From the NCBI GenBank assembly GCA_029288275.1, contig JARIHM010000126.1, positions 1 through 8,039 on the forward strand: a stretch of DNA of 8,039 nt. The letters run 5' to 3'. The stretch comes from Candidatus Saccharimonadota bacterium. GTDB taxonomy: Bacteria > Patescibacteriota > Saccharimonadia > UBA4664. Position 1 is the stretch's first letter. Every line of letters starts with the position of its first letter. The notes beneath the pieces are model-generated. The model did no database searches. It was given only the letters and a program-made list of their open reading frames with translations, and was not told where the DNA came from. The translations under genes and the position numbers were made by a program. This document shows, piece after piece, positions 1 through 5,602 of this stretch.

Positions 1-48
1 TCTACACTCGACTAGTCGTCGGCAGCGTCAGATGTGTATAAGAGACAG
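1..48 (+). other. Illumina Nextera i5 adapter with index (non-genomic)
   Basis: Bases 1-7 are the end of the P5 side of the adapter, 8-15 (TCGACTAG) match an i5 index that I recall as Nextera S513, and 16-48 are the full Nextera read-1 transposase sequence ending in the mosaic-end AGATGTGTATAAGAGACAG. Genomic sequence begins at base 49. This is synthetic library sequence left on the contig end, not biology. Any reading frame that runs through it, such as the membrane-protein frame on the minus strand, has a false end. Confidence 0.98.
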
Positions 49-935
49 CCCACCCCCTGAAGTGGCTGATGAAACCACATGTTCAGGGCGCTCTCCAGAT
101 AGCGCAGCCGGTCCGAAGCACTCTTTGACTCGCCGCTGGCCGCCTCTGCAAAGCGTGATCCCGGCGCAATGGTAGCTGCATTTGGCTGCACTACATGACG
201 CAATTGAACACTACCGAAACTCAATCCGACAATCGCGATAAACCCGAATAACAAAGTTATCCACTGGGTTTTCGACAACGTGTGCACAAGCAAGTACACT
301 ACCACCACAAGACCGAGCACGATGGTAGCCGCCCGCGAATCAGTCATCGCAAAAGCCGTTCCAAAGCCAGCCAGTCCCGCCAACCACCACCAGCGCACAG
401 GGCCCCGCTTGCCCACCCCGTCAACGCTCAATAAGATGGCTGGGATCAGATAGGCTGCTGCCGGATTGGCCCAATAAAATGATCCTGTCAGGCGGTCATA
501 GTCGCTCGTGAGATACAGCCATACTCCATAGACGGCAAAGGCCACAGCCGAGGCCAGGTAGAGTCCCACGAGCCGCTGCCGCCCCTGCGGTTCACCCGCC
601 ATACTGTAACTGAGCCGAAAGATCAGGCCGGCTAAACCAAACGTTATCAACCAGATTATGGTGCTGTAGTGATTCGCGGTCCACCACAGGGACAATGCGC
701 CCCAGCCAATAAATGCACTCCAGGCCCACACCAAGGAGCCCCGTCGCAACCGCCGCACCGCTGGCTGGCGCCACAACAATAAGGCCCCCAATAGCACCGC
801 GCCTACGCTCAGGAGCATAGCCAGTGGCTCCTGACCGCCGCTCAACCAGGGTGCCATAGCCACGGCCACACACACCCCCACCGTCCACGTAATAACGGAT
901 CGCAGGTTCATCGGCTCCTGGGGTAACTGCGTCAT
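49..935 (-). CDS. O-antigen ligase/polymerase-like membrane protein, 3'-truncated
   Basis: About 295 genomic codons remain, with roughly nine hydrophobic segments (near residues 14-32, 37-55, 68-85, 92-108, 122-142, 157-171, 182-197, 203-219 and 224-243). Features of the O-antigen ligase/Wzy_C family are visible: GSFYWANPAAAYLIP at 151-165, TDSRAA at 198-203, an extracellular-type loop from about 244, and WFHQPLQGVG at the cut, which fits the family's W..hPl.GvG motif. Such proteins sit in the cytoplasmic membrane and polymerise or transfer lipid-linked glycans. In a CPR-type cell the product could be a surface polysaccharide or a glycoprotein glycan rather than LPS. The C-terminus is lost at the contig edge; the apparent ending CLLYTSDAADD is translated adapter. 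The start at 935 is preferred because an extended -10 lies 6 nt upstream. The alternative ATG at 911 has AGGAG only 3 nt before it. The exact enzyme activity cannot be told. Confidence 0.8.
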
Positions 936-941
936 AGCGGT

Positions 942-950
942 ATTGTAGCA
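942..950 (-). promoter_or_regulatory. Extended -10 promoter of the O-antigen ligase-like gene
   Basis: On the minus strand TGC-TACAAT is followed by 6 nt and then ATG at 935. Normal -10 to start-site geometry places transcription start at or next to the A of the ATG, so the mRNA would be leaderless. No good -35 box is seen, which is tolerable for an extended -10 promoter. No Shine-Dalgarno precedes this ATG. Confidence 0.55.
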
Positions 951-1001
951 GACGTGTAGATAGACAAGAGCAAGAATGGCTTACCCTAACGACAGCCTAT
1001 A

Positions 1002-1030
1002 TTTACTTTTTGTATAAAATATAGTATAAT
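1002..1030 (+). promoter_or_regulatory. Sigma70-type promoter of the gene at 1069
   Basis: TTTACT (1002-1007), a 17-nt spacer and a consensus TATAAT (1025-1030) predict a start near 1037, giving a leader of about 32 nt that carries a Shine-Dalgarno. The surrounding stretch (1001-1036) is strongly AT-rich against a GC-rich background. It is the best -35/-10 pair in the window. Confidence 0.7.
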
Positions 1031-1055
1031 ATTGATGATCAAGCGGATCGCACCT

Positions 1056-1062
1056 AGAAGGG
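1056..1062 (+). promoter_or_regulatory. Ribosome binding site for the gene at 1069
   Basis: AGAAGGG (complementary to the 16S 3' end over GAAGG) lies 6 nt before ATG at 1069 and fixes that start. Confidence 0.7.
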
Positions 1063-1068
1063 ACTGCC

Positions 1069-1527
1069 ATGGTTGAGATCGTGCACACTGCCAGCACGGA
1101 TCGCATCGAACAGCTACACCTCTACGTCCAACTGAGGCCGCACATCATCGCCGTGCCCAATAACGGCATTGAAGGCCCGGCCAGGGTTGCCATCGCCGGC
1201 CCGGACGAGCTGATCGCCCGGCTGAAGATCGAAGAGGAACGCGGCCGCGCCCTCATGGTCACAGAGGAAGACAACGCCCCTGGCTACACCATCAAGTGGG
1301 GCGAAGCGGCCCGCAAGCTGACTACGACCCGGCAGGCCGTAGTCAAGGTAGTGAGCGGCGACAGTCGGCTCACTATCGGCTGCGTTGCCGGCAACGTCAC
1401 GATCGACCGATCCGGAGGACTCTCGGCCGGGATGATCAATGGCGCCACGGCGCTTGACCTGGCCGGCGAAGCCGGTGGCCTCACCGTCAAACTCTTCGCT
1501 CCCGGGCCGTTCTCGTTCAAGAGCTAG
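1069..1527 (+). CDS. Glycine-rich GIN/DUF2807-like beta-repeat protein
   Basis: A complete 152-residue protein that I do not recognise firmly. Residues 15-67 alternate short hydrophobic strands with turns (HIIAVPNNG, ARVAIAGPDELIARLKIEEE, RALMVTE), a layout similar to the start of GIN/DUF2807 putative adhesin-head domains. Residues 90-143 form three or four short coils rich in G (VVSGDSRLTIG, GNVTIDRSGG, ATALDLAGEAGG, LTVKLFAPG), as expected of a small right-handed beta-solenoid. There is no signal peptide or membrane segment, so it would remain cytoplasmic unless another route exists, which is odd for this domain type. It is a single-gene unit with its own promoter and a hairpin directly after the TAG stop. 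No catalytic motif is visible. The domain assignment is tentative; the gene itself is well supported by promoter, ribosome binding site and terminator. Confidence 0.8.
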   Translation: MVEIVHTASTDRIEQLHLYVQLRPHIIAVPNNGIEGPARVAIAGPDELIARLKIEEERGRALMVTEEDNAPGYTIKWGEAARKLTTTRQAVVKVVSGDSRLTIGCVAGNVTIDRSGGLSAGMINGATALDLAGEAGGLTVKLFAPGPFSFKS

Positions 1528-1532
1528 TCCCC

Positions 1533-1560
1533 CGCCCCCAGACCACTCGGTCTGGGGGCG
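1533..1560 (+). terminator. Strong GC-rich hairpin after the GIN-like gene
   Basis: A perfect 12-bp stem, CGCCCCCAGACC / GGTCTGGGGGCG, with the 4-nt loop ACTC starts 5 nt after the stop codon. The following bases TTACGTATT are only moderately T-rich, so termination may be imperfect. It sits about 18 nt upstream of the xerD -10 element. Confidence 0.75.
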
Positions 1561-1577
1561 TTACGTATTGTGCGACA

Positions 1578-1586
1578 TGGTATGCT
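1578..1586 (+). promoter_or_regulatory. Extended -10 promoter of the recombinase gene
   Basis: TGG-TATGCT is followed by 6 nt (GTAAGC) and the ATG at 1593. This geometry predicts transcription starting on the start codon. No Shine-Dalgarno is present and no convincing -35 box can be found, partly because the terminator hairpin occupies that place. Confidence 0.5.
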
Positions 1587-1592
1587 GTAAGC

Positions 1593-2522
1593 ATGGCCGC
1601 TTTACCTATCTCCGAACTTGTCACTGACTTTCTAGAATACCTCGAAATCGAGCAGAATCGCTCCCAAAAGACCATTGCCAACTACGATCACTATTTGCAA
1701 CGATTGGTCGAATTCAGCGATGACTGTGACATCGCCAAGCTCGATGCCGAGATGGTGCGGCAATGGCGCCTGCATTTGAACCGGCTCAAGGATGAGCGCG
1801 GACAGGAGCTCACCAAGACCACGCAGAATTATCATTTGATTGCTCTGCGCAGTTTCCTCAAATATTTAGCCAAGCGTGATATTAAGGCTCTCGATAGCGC
1901 CAAAATTGAGCTGGCCAAAGTAGTACGGCCCCAGGTTACCTTCCTGGATACGAGCGAAGTGGAGCGGCTACTGGGCGCGATTGATACCAGCACGGTAGTG
2001 GGCCTGCGCGACCGGGCGGTAATCGAGCTGCTTTTTAGCGGCGGCCTACGTGTTAGCGAGCTTGTCGGCGTGGATCGCGACCACATCAACCTGGAGCGGT
2101 GCGAATTTATGGTCCGCGGCAAGGGCCAAAAGGACCGGCCGATCTTTATCTCGGCTCAGGCTGCCGACTGGATCGGCCGTTACCTGGCCGCCCGCAGCGA
2201 TGATTTTAAGCCGCTGTTCATTCACTTTTCCGGCTCGCAAAACAGTGAAGATGACGGCATGTACACCCGTCTCACTGTCCGGAGCGTGCAGCGGCTGGTG
2301 AAACGCTACGCAGTAGCGGCTGGCATCACCAAGGACGTAACGCCTCATACCTTGCGCCATAGTTTTGCCACCGATCTGCTCACTAATGGCGCTGATTTGC
2401 GTAGCGTGCAGGGACTCTTGGGTCATGCCAATATCTCCACAACGCAAATCTACACCCACATTACCGATCCACAGCTCAAAAGCGTGCATGAACGGTTTCA
2501 CCGCAAGGCCGACGACCGCTAG
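1593..2522 (+). CDS. xerD: Tyrosine recombinase XerC/XerD family
   Basis: Full length at 309 residues, typical of Xer recombinases (about 295-310). The N-terminal SAM-like core-binding domain covers roughly residues 5-95. The catalytic domain (about 115-300) holds the complete set: Arg153 in SGGLRVSEL, Lys177 in VRGKGQKDR, His252 and Arg255 in PHTLRHSFATDLL, His278 in LGHANISTTQIYTHI, and the nucleophile Tyr287. The family resolves chromosome dimers at dif sites by making and rejoining DNA strands through a phosphotyrosine link. In small CPR genomes a single Xer protein often appears to do this work, so XerC versus XerD cannot be decided here; an integrase of a mobile element is less likely, since no att repeats or phage genes are nearby. 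The start follows an extended -10 box by 6 nt and has no ribosome binding site. It converges on the minor-pilin operon, with 25 bp between the two stops. Confidence 0.9.
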   Translation: MAALPISELVTDFLEYLEIEQNRSQKTIANYDHYLQRLVEFSDDCDIAKLDAEMVRQWRLHLNRLKDERGQELTKTTQNYHLIALRSFLKYLAKRDIKALDSAKIELAKVVRPQVTFLDTSEVERLLGAIDTSTVVGLRDRAVIELLFSGGLRVSELVGVDRDHINLERCEFMVRGKGQKDRPIFISAQAADWIGRYLAARSDDFKPLFIHFSGSQNSEDDGMYTRLTVRSVQRLVKRYAVAAGITKDVTPHTLRHSFATDLLTNGADLRSVQGLLGHANISTTQIYTHITDPQLKSVHERFHRKADDR

Positions 2523-2547
2523 GTGTCACCCCGAGAGGCATATTGGG

Positions 2548-3567
2548 TTAATATGGGCAGCCAGTCGTAGCCGGATCTAGCGCGTTATTGATGATACTGA
2601 AGTTCTTACAGATATCGGTATCGCTGTAGATGACATAATCCAGGCCGGTAGCAGCACCGTTCTGGTATGGCACCTTATAGATGACACGACGGAAGGCATC
2701 ACCGGCCTTGGCCGTGATGTCGATGGTGGCGGTCCCGTCGGGCACATTCACCACACTACCGCCACCGTTTATGCCACTCATAAACTGCATCAGATACGAT
2801 GTGCCAACATAGCGTGATCGCAGACGGAACAAAAAGCTCTGGCCCGCCGGCAAATTGGTAATGGTGAGACTACAGTGGTAGGCACCGGTGGTGACGCACG
2901 TGCCCTGCACCGGATTGCTGCCCTTAATGGCGGTGTAGGCCACCGAACCACCACCGCCCTGATGCGGCACGGCCAGCAGATTGGTAAGCTTAACATTCGC
3001 GGTGTTAGCGCTAAATGAACCACTGGGGTATTCCACGATGGCGAGCTCCAACGGCGCGGCATAGTTCCAGCCTGAAGCGGTTACATCAGGGAAGCTGTTG
3101 GCCGGCGGGTTAAAGAAGCTGCCGTAGCCGCTGGACGGCGCCACCGTGGTATCCCACTGGAGCGTCAGGCTGCGAAAGGCGCCGGAGCCCACATCCACCT
3201 GTACAGCCTTGTCTGGCACTGGCAACGTGCCACTGGGCGAACCAGAATATGAGATTTGCTGGCAGCTCCAGCCCACCTCACCTGGCTGGCTGGGATCAAG
3301 ATCCAGATTCTGGTAGGTACTAGGGGCGCCGCTGCAAGTCTGGGGCGTAAACGTACCACTCCCCAGCGCCGTAATCACCTTGCTAATGCCGTCCTCCACG
3401 CCCGACTGAGCCGCGTAGTAGGCCCGCACTGATTGTTCGGCATCGTCTGATTGACGCAGCTCGCTGATCATGAGCGCGATCAGGCCAGTCGTGATAATGC
3501 TAATCAAAATGCTAATAATAATGGTGGACAAGAGCGCTACGGCGCCTTGCTGCGATCGCAATCTCAT
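2548..3567 (-). CDS. PilX/GspK-like minor pilin, last gene of the operon
   Basis: A 339-residue secreted pilin-like protein. The leader ends QQG, with predicted PilD cleavage after Gly8, followed by a hydrophobic helix (9-34) and the motif AYYAAQSGVEDG at 49-60, which matches the start of the PilX_N family (AFYAAEAGVE). The mature N-terminus reads AVALL, so the usual Glu5 is absent. Lack of Glu5 and large size are features of GspK-type subunits that cap the tip of the pseudopilus. Six cysteines (78, 102, 224, 232, 320, 337) could form three disulphides outside the cell. ATG overlaps the TGA of the upstream PilW-like gene by 4 bp and has the strongest ribosome binding site of the operon. The C-terminal ~270 residues match no family that I can name, so an adhesive or tip function is inference. 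It ends in TAA with no clear terminator. Confidence 0.8.
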   Translation of the reverse strand: MRLRSQQGAVALLSTIIISILISIITTGLIALMISELRQSDDAEQSVRAYYAAQSGVEDGISKVITALGSGTFTPQTCSGAPSTYQNLDLDPSQPGEVGWSCQQISYSGSPSGTLPVPDKAVQVDVGSGAFRSLTLQWDTTVAPSSGYGSFFNPPANSFPDVTASGWNYAAPLELAIVEYPSGSFSANTANVKLTNLLAVPHQGGGGSVAYTAIKGSNPVQGTCVTTGAYHCSLTITNLPAGQSFLFRLRSRYVGTSYLMQFMSGINGGGSVVNVPDGTATIDITAKAGDAFRRVIYKVPYQNGAATGLDYVIYSDTDICKNFSIINNALDPATTGCPY

Positions 3568-4163
3568 AATCCGTCTCCTCCTCTGAGTGATGCCGTGCTC
3601 ACGAGCGTGGTGACGGCGCAGAACTGTGAACCGGCGCCGGGCTGACAGTGTGTTTGGGTGGCATCAAGGTCGCTGGTGTCGTTGCGGGACACTATTGTGA
3701 GCGTCAGCAGCACGGTACCCAGGCCCGGTGACACCGGCGTAGTGGCACTAGCCGCAAACTGCGTCACTTGGGTACTGGAATCATTGAGCGTACGCCAGCT
3801 GCTGGTAATAGCCGGCGACGGGCAGGTACCAGCCGGCGGGTTCGATACACTGCCGGCCCGTAGATTACCGCTGCCATCCACCGCGTACTCCAGGGTAGTG
3901 CTGCCACGCGACAGGCACAGCCAGGTCTTGGCCGCGCCGCCATTGCCCACAGTAGCCGCACCAGACTCACGAATATCCTTGGAGACGCCATCCATTACGA
4001 TCCGAGCGTTCTGCTGCGTGGCCCGTGATGAGATACCGGCCTGATGAATCCGCACTACCTGAATAAAACCCGTGGTCACGATGAGCATCATGAAGCTGAA
4101 AACGGCCATAGCCATGAGTAGCTCGATCATCGTAAAGCCAGTTTGATTGCGGTGCATTATCAT
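3564..4163 (-). CDS. PilW/GspJ-like minor pilin
   Basis: 199 residues. A class III prepilin leader of nine residues ends in QTG, followed by FTMIELLMAMAVFSFMM, so cleavage is after Gly9 and Glu14 is the conserved mature Glu5. The segment after the membrane helix (SRATQQNARIVMDGVSKDIRESG, about 46-68, here split by eye into two helical turns) is the region where PilW and GspJ proteins carry their QxAxRxMxxxIxxDLR-type pattern. Four cysteines (83, 114, 173, 182) may make two disulphides. The start overlaps the TGA of the preceding gene by 4 bp; an in-frame ATG at 4157 would give a 7-residue leader and cannot be excluded. Neither start has a convincing ribosome binding site, so translational coupling is likely. 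Role: part of the minor-pilin complex that starts pilus assembly. Confidence 0.8.
   Translation of the reverse strand: MIMHRNQTGFTMIELLMAMAVFSFMMLIVTTGFIQVVRIHQAGISSRATQQNARIVMDGVSKDIRESGAATVGNGGAAKTWLCLSRGSTTLEYAVDGSGNLRAGSVSNPPAGTCPSPAITSSWRTLNDSSTQVTQFAASATTPVSPGLGTVLLTLTIVSRNDTSDLDATQTHCQPGAGSQFCAVTTLVSTASLRGGDGL
3575..3581 (-). promoter_or_regulatory. Strong internal ribosome binding site for the PilX-like gene
   Basis: GGAGGAG lies 7 nt before the ATG at 3567, inside the last codons of the upstream gene. It supports independent or boosted initiation of the last operon gene, beyond simple coupling through the 4-bp overlap. Confidence 0.75.
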
Positions 4164-4720
4164 CGCAAACCATCCATATCTACCAGCTCTAGGCGAATAT
4201 CGGAGGCCAGATCGGGGCCACCGCCTCGCGCCGGCACACCATACTGAATAATGAAGGTATAGCTTGGCTGCGTGCTGAGCGGCGCCGTGTCCTGGTAGAC
4301 CAAAATGCGCACGTAGCCCTGATTACCGAGCTCACCCTGGTCGGTGCCGGGGCCGGCCTGAGGGATCCACTGCCCCGTGCCGCCCTGCTGCACCATGTGG
4401 AAGCAGTGCTGAGTGCCGGATTGGTTCGGATCACAATCGACTGAGCCGTTGCGCGTCACAATGCCCGGCAGGCCAATGCCGCTGCCCTGCACAAATTGCG
4501 TCCAGGTGTGGCTATCACGAAAACTCTGCAGCGCCTCGGCTTGTTGTTGCGCCTCGTTGACCATCTGGCTGCGCTCTTTGGCATTCTGGCCTAGATTAAA
4601 AGCCTTGTTGGCCGTGGCAAAGGCCCCGGTTAGCACCATAGCCAGAATAGCCAGCGCAATGGTGACCTCAATAAGGGTATCACCGCGTGAGTTCAGCACA
4701 TTGCGCCAATGTCGGCTCAC
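4160..4720 (-). CDS. PilV/GspI-like minor pilin
   Basis: 186 residues, starting at a GTG that overlaps the upstream TGA (GTGA), with GAGG 6 nt before it. The leader ends SRG and cleavage after Gly13 would give a mature protein starting DTLIEVTIALAILAMV, with Glu18 as the conserved Glu5. Asp at mature position +1 in place of Phe or Met is unusual. The helix continues into a Gln-rich amphipathic region (AKERSQMVNEAQQQAEALQS, 47-66), typical of PilV/GspI proteins, then a beta-rich domain with two cysteines (96, 106). Position second in the operon, between FimT/GspH-like and PilW/GspJ-like genes, matches the H-I-J-K order of type II and type IV minor pilin clusters, which supports the assignment. 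Confidence 0.8.
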   Translation of the reverse strand: MSRHWRNVLNSRGDTLIEVTIALAILAMVLTGAFATANKAFNLGQNAKERSQMVNEAQQQAEALQSFRDSHTWTQFVQGSGIGLPGIVTRNGSVDCDPNQSGTQHCFHMVQQGGTGQWIPQAGPGTDQGELGNQGYVRILVYQDTAPLSTQPSYTFIIQYGVPARGGGPDLASDIRLELVDMDGLR

Positions 4721-5370
4721 TGGAAACCTCGCGTCACGCTATTGCCCGTTGGGTCGATGGTGAGCCAGGCATGGCGGCTGCCGTCGGTGACATTCAGGTT
4801 GGTCTTGGCTGCCGGTGTACTGGGGTAGAAGTTGTCGTACCGATAGGTGCCAGTCAAGCGACCAGCCCAACCACCGCCAGGACTCATGGCCGTCTGCAGC
4901 GAACCATCCACGGGCGAACGCACAAACGCCACCTGAATGTATCCAGCATTGATGGCTGCACCCAGGGGTGGGCCGGTGGTTTGGGCATTGAGGTAATAAA
5001 TGCCCCAGGGAATGGTAAACGAGGTGTTCTCGGCCGCCAGGATCGTGACAGCCTGGCTGCCGGCCGGAGCGTTGTTGTTGGCCGTCACCAGGGTTTGCAC
5101 CTGCACCGTGGAGGAATTTTGTTGGAAGGTCAGAATGTGGCCAAAGGTGATGTTGGCCGTATCAGTCCCGCCAGACGACTTGATGGTAGAGAGCGCCTCC
5201 TGCCGCTGACCTAGTACCGATTGGTTGAGGCGCTCCACCGCATCGCTAAATTGAGCCTGGCCTCGCAGCGTGGAGAAGCCGAGCAGCGCAATCATCGCCA
5301 AAGCCGACCCAATGGCCATCACCAAAATGAGTTCGATAAGCGTAAATCCAGCTCGCGATCGCATAAACAT
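4717..5370 (-). CDS. FimT/GspH-like minor pilin, first gene of the operon
   Basis: 217 residues from ATG 5370 (215 from ATG 5364). The leader ends in RAG; cleavage after Gly8 gives FTLIELILVMAIGSALAMIA, with Glu13 as mature Glu5. The helix is followed by QFSDAVERLNQSVLGQRQEA, matching the FimT/GspH region where residues are lined up before the beta domain. It contains no cysteine, in contrast with the later operon genes. The frame is open farther upstream to 5454, but that extension would place 28 residues before the leader and cross the promoter, so the later ATG is chosen. GAGAG lies 5 nt before ATG 5370. Role: minor pilin acting with the three following gene products in priming pilus assembly. 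Confidence 0.8.
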   Translation of the reverse strand: MFMRSRAGFTLIELILVMAIGSALAMIALLGFSTLRGQAQFSDAVERLNQSVLGQRQEALSTIKSSGGTDTANITFGHILTFQQNSSTVQVQTLVTANNNAPAGSQAVTILAAENTSFTIPWGIYYLNAQTTGPPLGAAINAGYIQVAFVRSPVDGSLQTAMSPGGGWAGRLTGTYRYDNFYPSTPAAKTNLNVTDGSRHAWLTIDPTGNSVTRGFQ

Positions 5371-5380
5371 AGGTACTCTC

Positions 5381-5389
5381 AATATAGCA
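5381..5389 (-). promoter_or_regulatory. Extended -10 promoter of the minor-pilin operon
   Basis: TGC-TATATT on the minus strand ends 10 nt before ATG 5370, giving a leader of only about 3 nt to that ATG or 9 nt to ATG 5364. No -35 match is visible at the normal distance. The inverted-repeat region lies immediately upstream. Confidence 0.5.
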
Positions 5390-5411
5390 CAAGCGGTATT
5401 TGGGAGGCTCC

Positions 5412-5485
5412 TTCCTGGCGTAATTTTTCTCGCTGCGGAACTCGTTTCACTCAAGCATTCTCACTCGAAAAGATTACGCCAGGAA
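5412..5485. repeat. 13-bp perfect inverted repeat, 48-bp spacer
   Basis: TTCCTGGCGTAAT (5412-5424) and ATTACGCCAGGAA (5473-5485) are exact reverse complements, with T-rich and A-rich flanks on the inner side that extend the stem imperfectly, and AGGC/GCCT pairing beyond a 3-nt internal loop on the outer side (5405-5408/5489-5492). There is no T-run after either arm, so it does not look like an intrinsic terminator. Confidence 0.8.
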
Positions 5486-5576
5486 TGCGCCTTGCTGTAC
5501 GCTCAGGGCACGGGCGGACTCCCTGAACAATTCTTCGACGAGGACTGTTTGAGGCCGTCAGGCCAAGTTCCGCAGC
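5432..5576. repeat. 11-bp inverted repeat interleaved with the 13-bp one
   Basis: GCTGCGGAACT (5432-5442) is the exact reverse complement of AGTTCCGCAGC (5566-5576). Its left arm lies inside the loop of the 13-bp repeat and its right arm lies outside, so the two pairings cross, as in a pseudoknot or as two alternative folds. Confidence 0.7.
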
Positions 5577-5602
5577 CGAAAATGCTAAGAGAGGGAGCGT
5601 TG

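Larger units (their letters stand above)
5371..5602. other. Gene-free spacer between pilD and the minor-pilin operon
   Basis: 232 bp between the pilD stop and the first minor-pilin ATG. It holds the operon promoter at its left end and at least three inverted repeats (5412-5424/5473-5485, 5432-5442/5566-5576, 5503-5508/5521-5526). I see no protein gene: one plus-strand frame stays open across it, but only as part of a long antisense frame over pilD. A T-rich terminator for pilD is not found here. A structured RNA, a small mobile repeat or a regulator target are all possible. Confidence 0.6.

Noticed and set aside
12..48. Complete C-terminus of the O-antigen ligase-like protein
   Set aside because: The last 11 residues and the stop are adapter-encoded.
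1001..1036. dif-like site or operator near xerD
   Set aside because: The AT-rich stretch has short palindromic pieces (AATAT/ATATT) but no two 11-bp Xer arms around a 6-bp centre. The promoter explains it.
2046..2501. 151-codon minus-strand frame inside xerD
   Set aside because: It is fully antisense to the catalytic domain of a complete recombinase; no start signals or family features.
4717..5454. Longer FimT-like protein starting at 5454
   Set aside because: The extra 28 residues would precede a normal prepilin leader and cover the promoter and part of the inverted repeat. ATG 5370 gives the expected leader length.
5503..5600. tmRNA, SRP RNA, RNase P RNA or T-box leader in the pilD-fimT spacer
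   Set aside because: I looked for the conserved cores (such as AGGGTGG with an antiterminator for T-box, or GGAAG tetraloop motifs for SRP) and did not find them in either strand.
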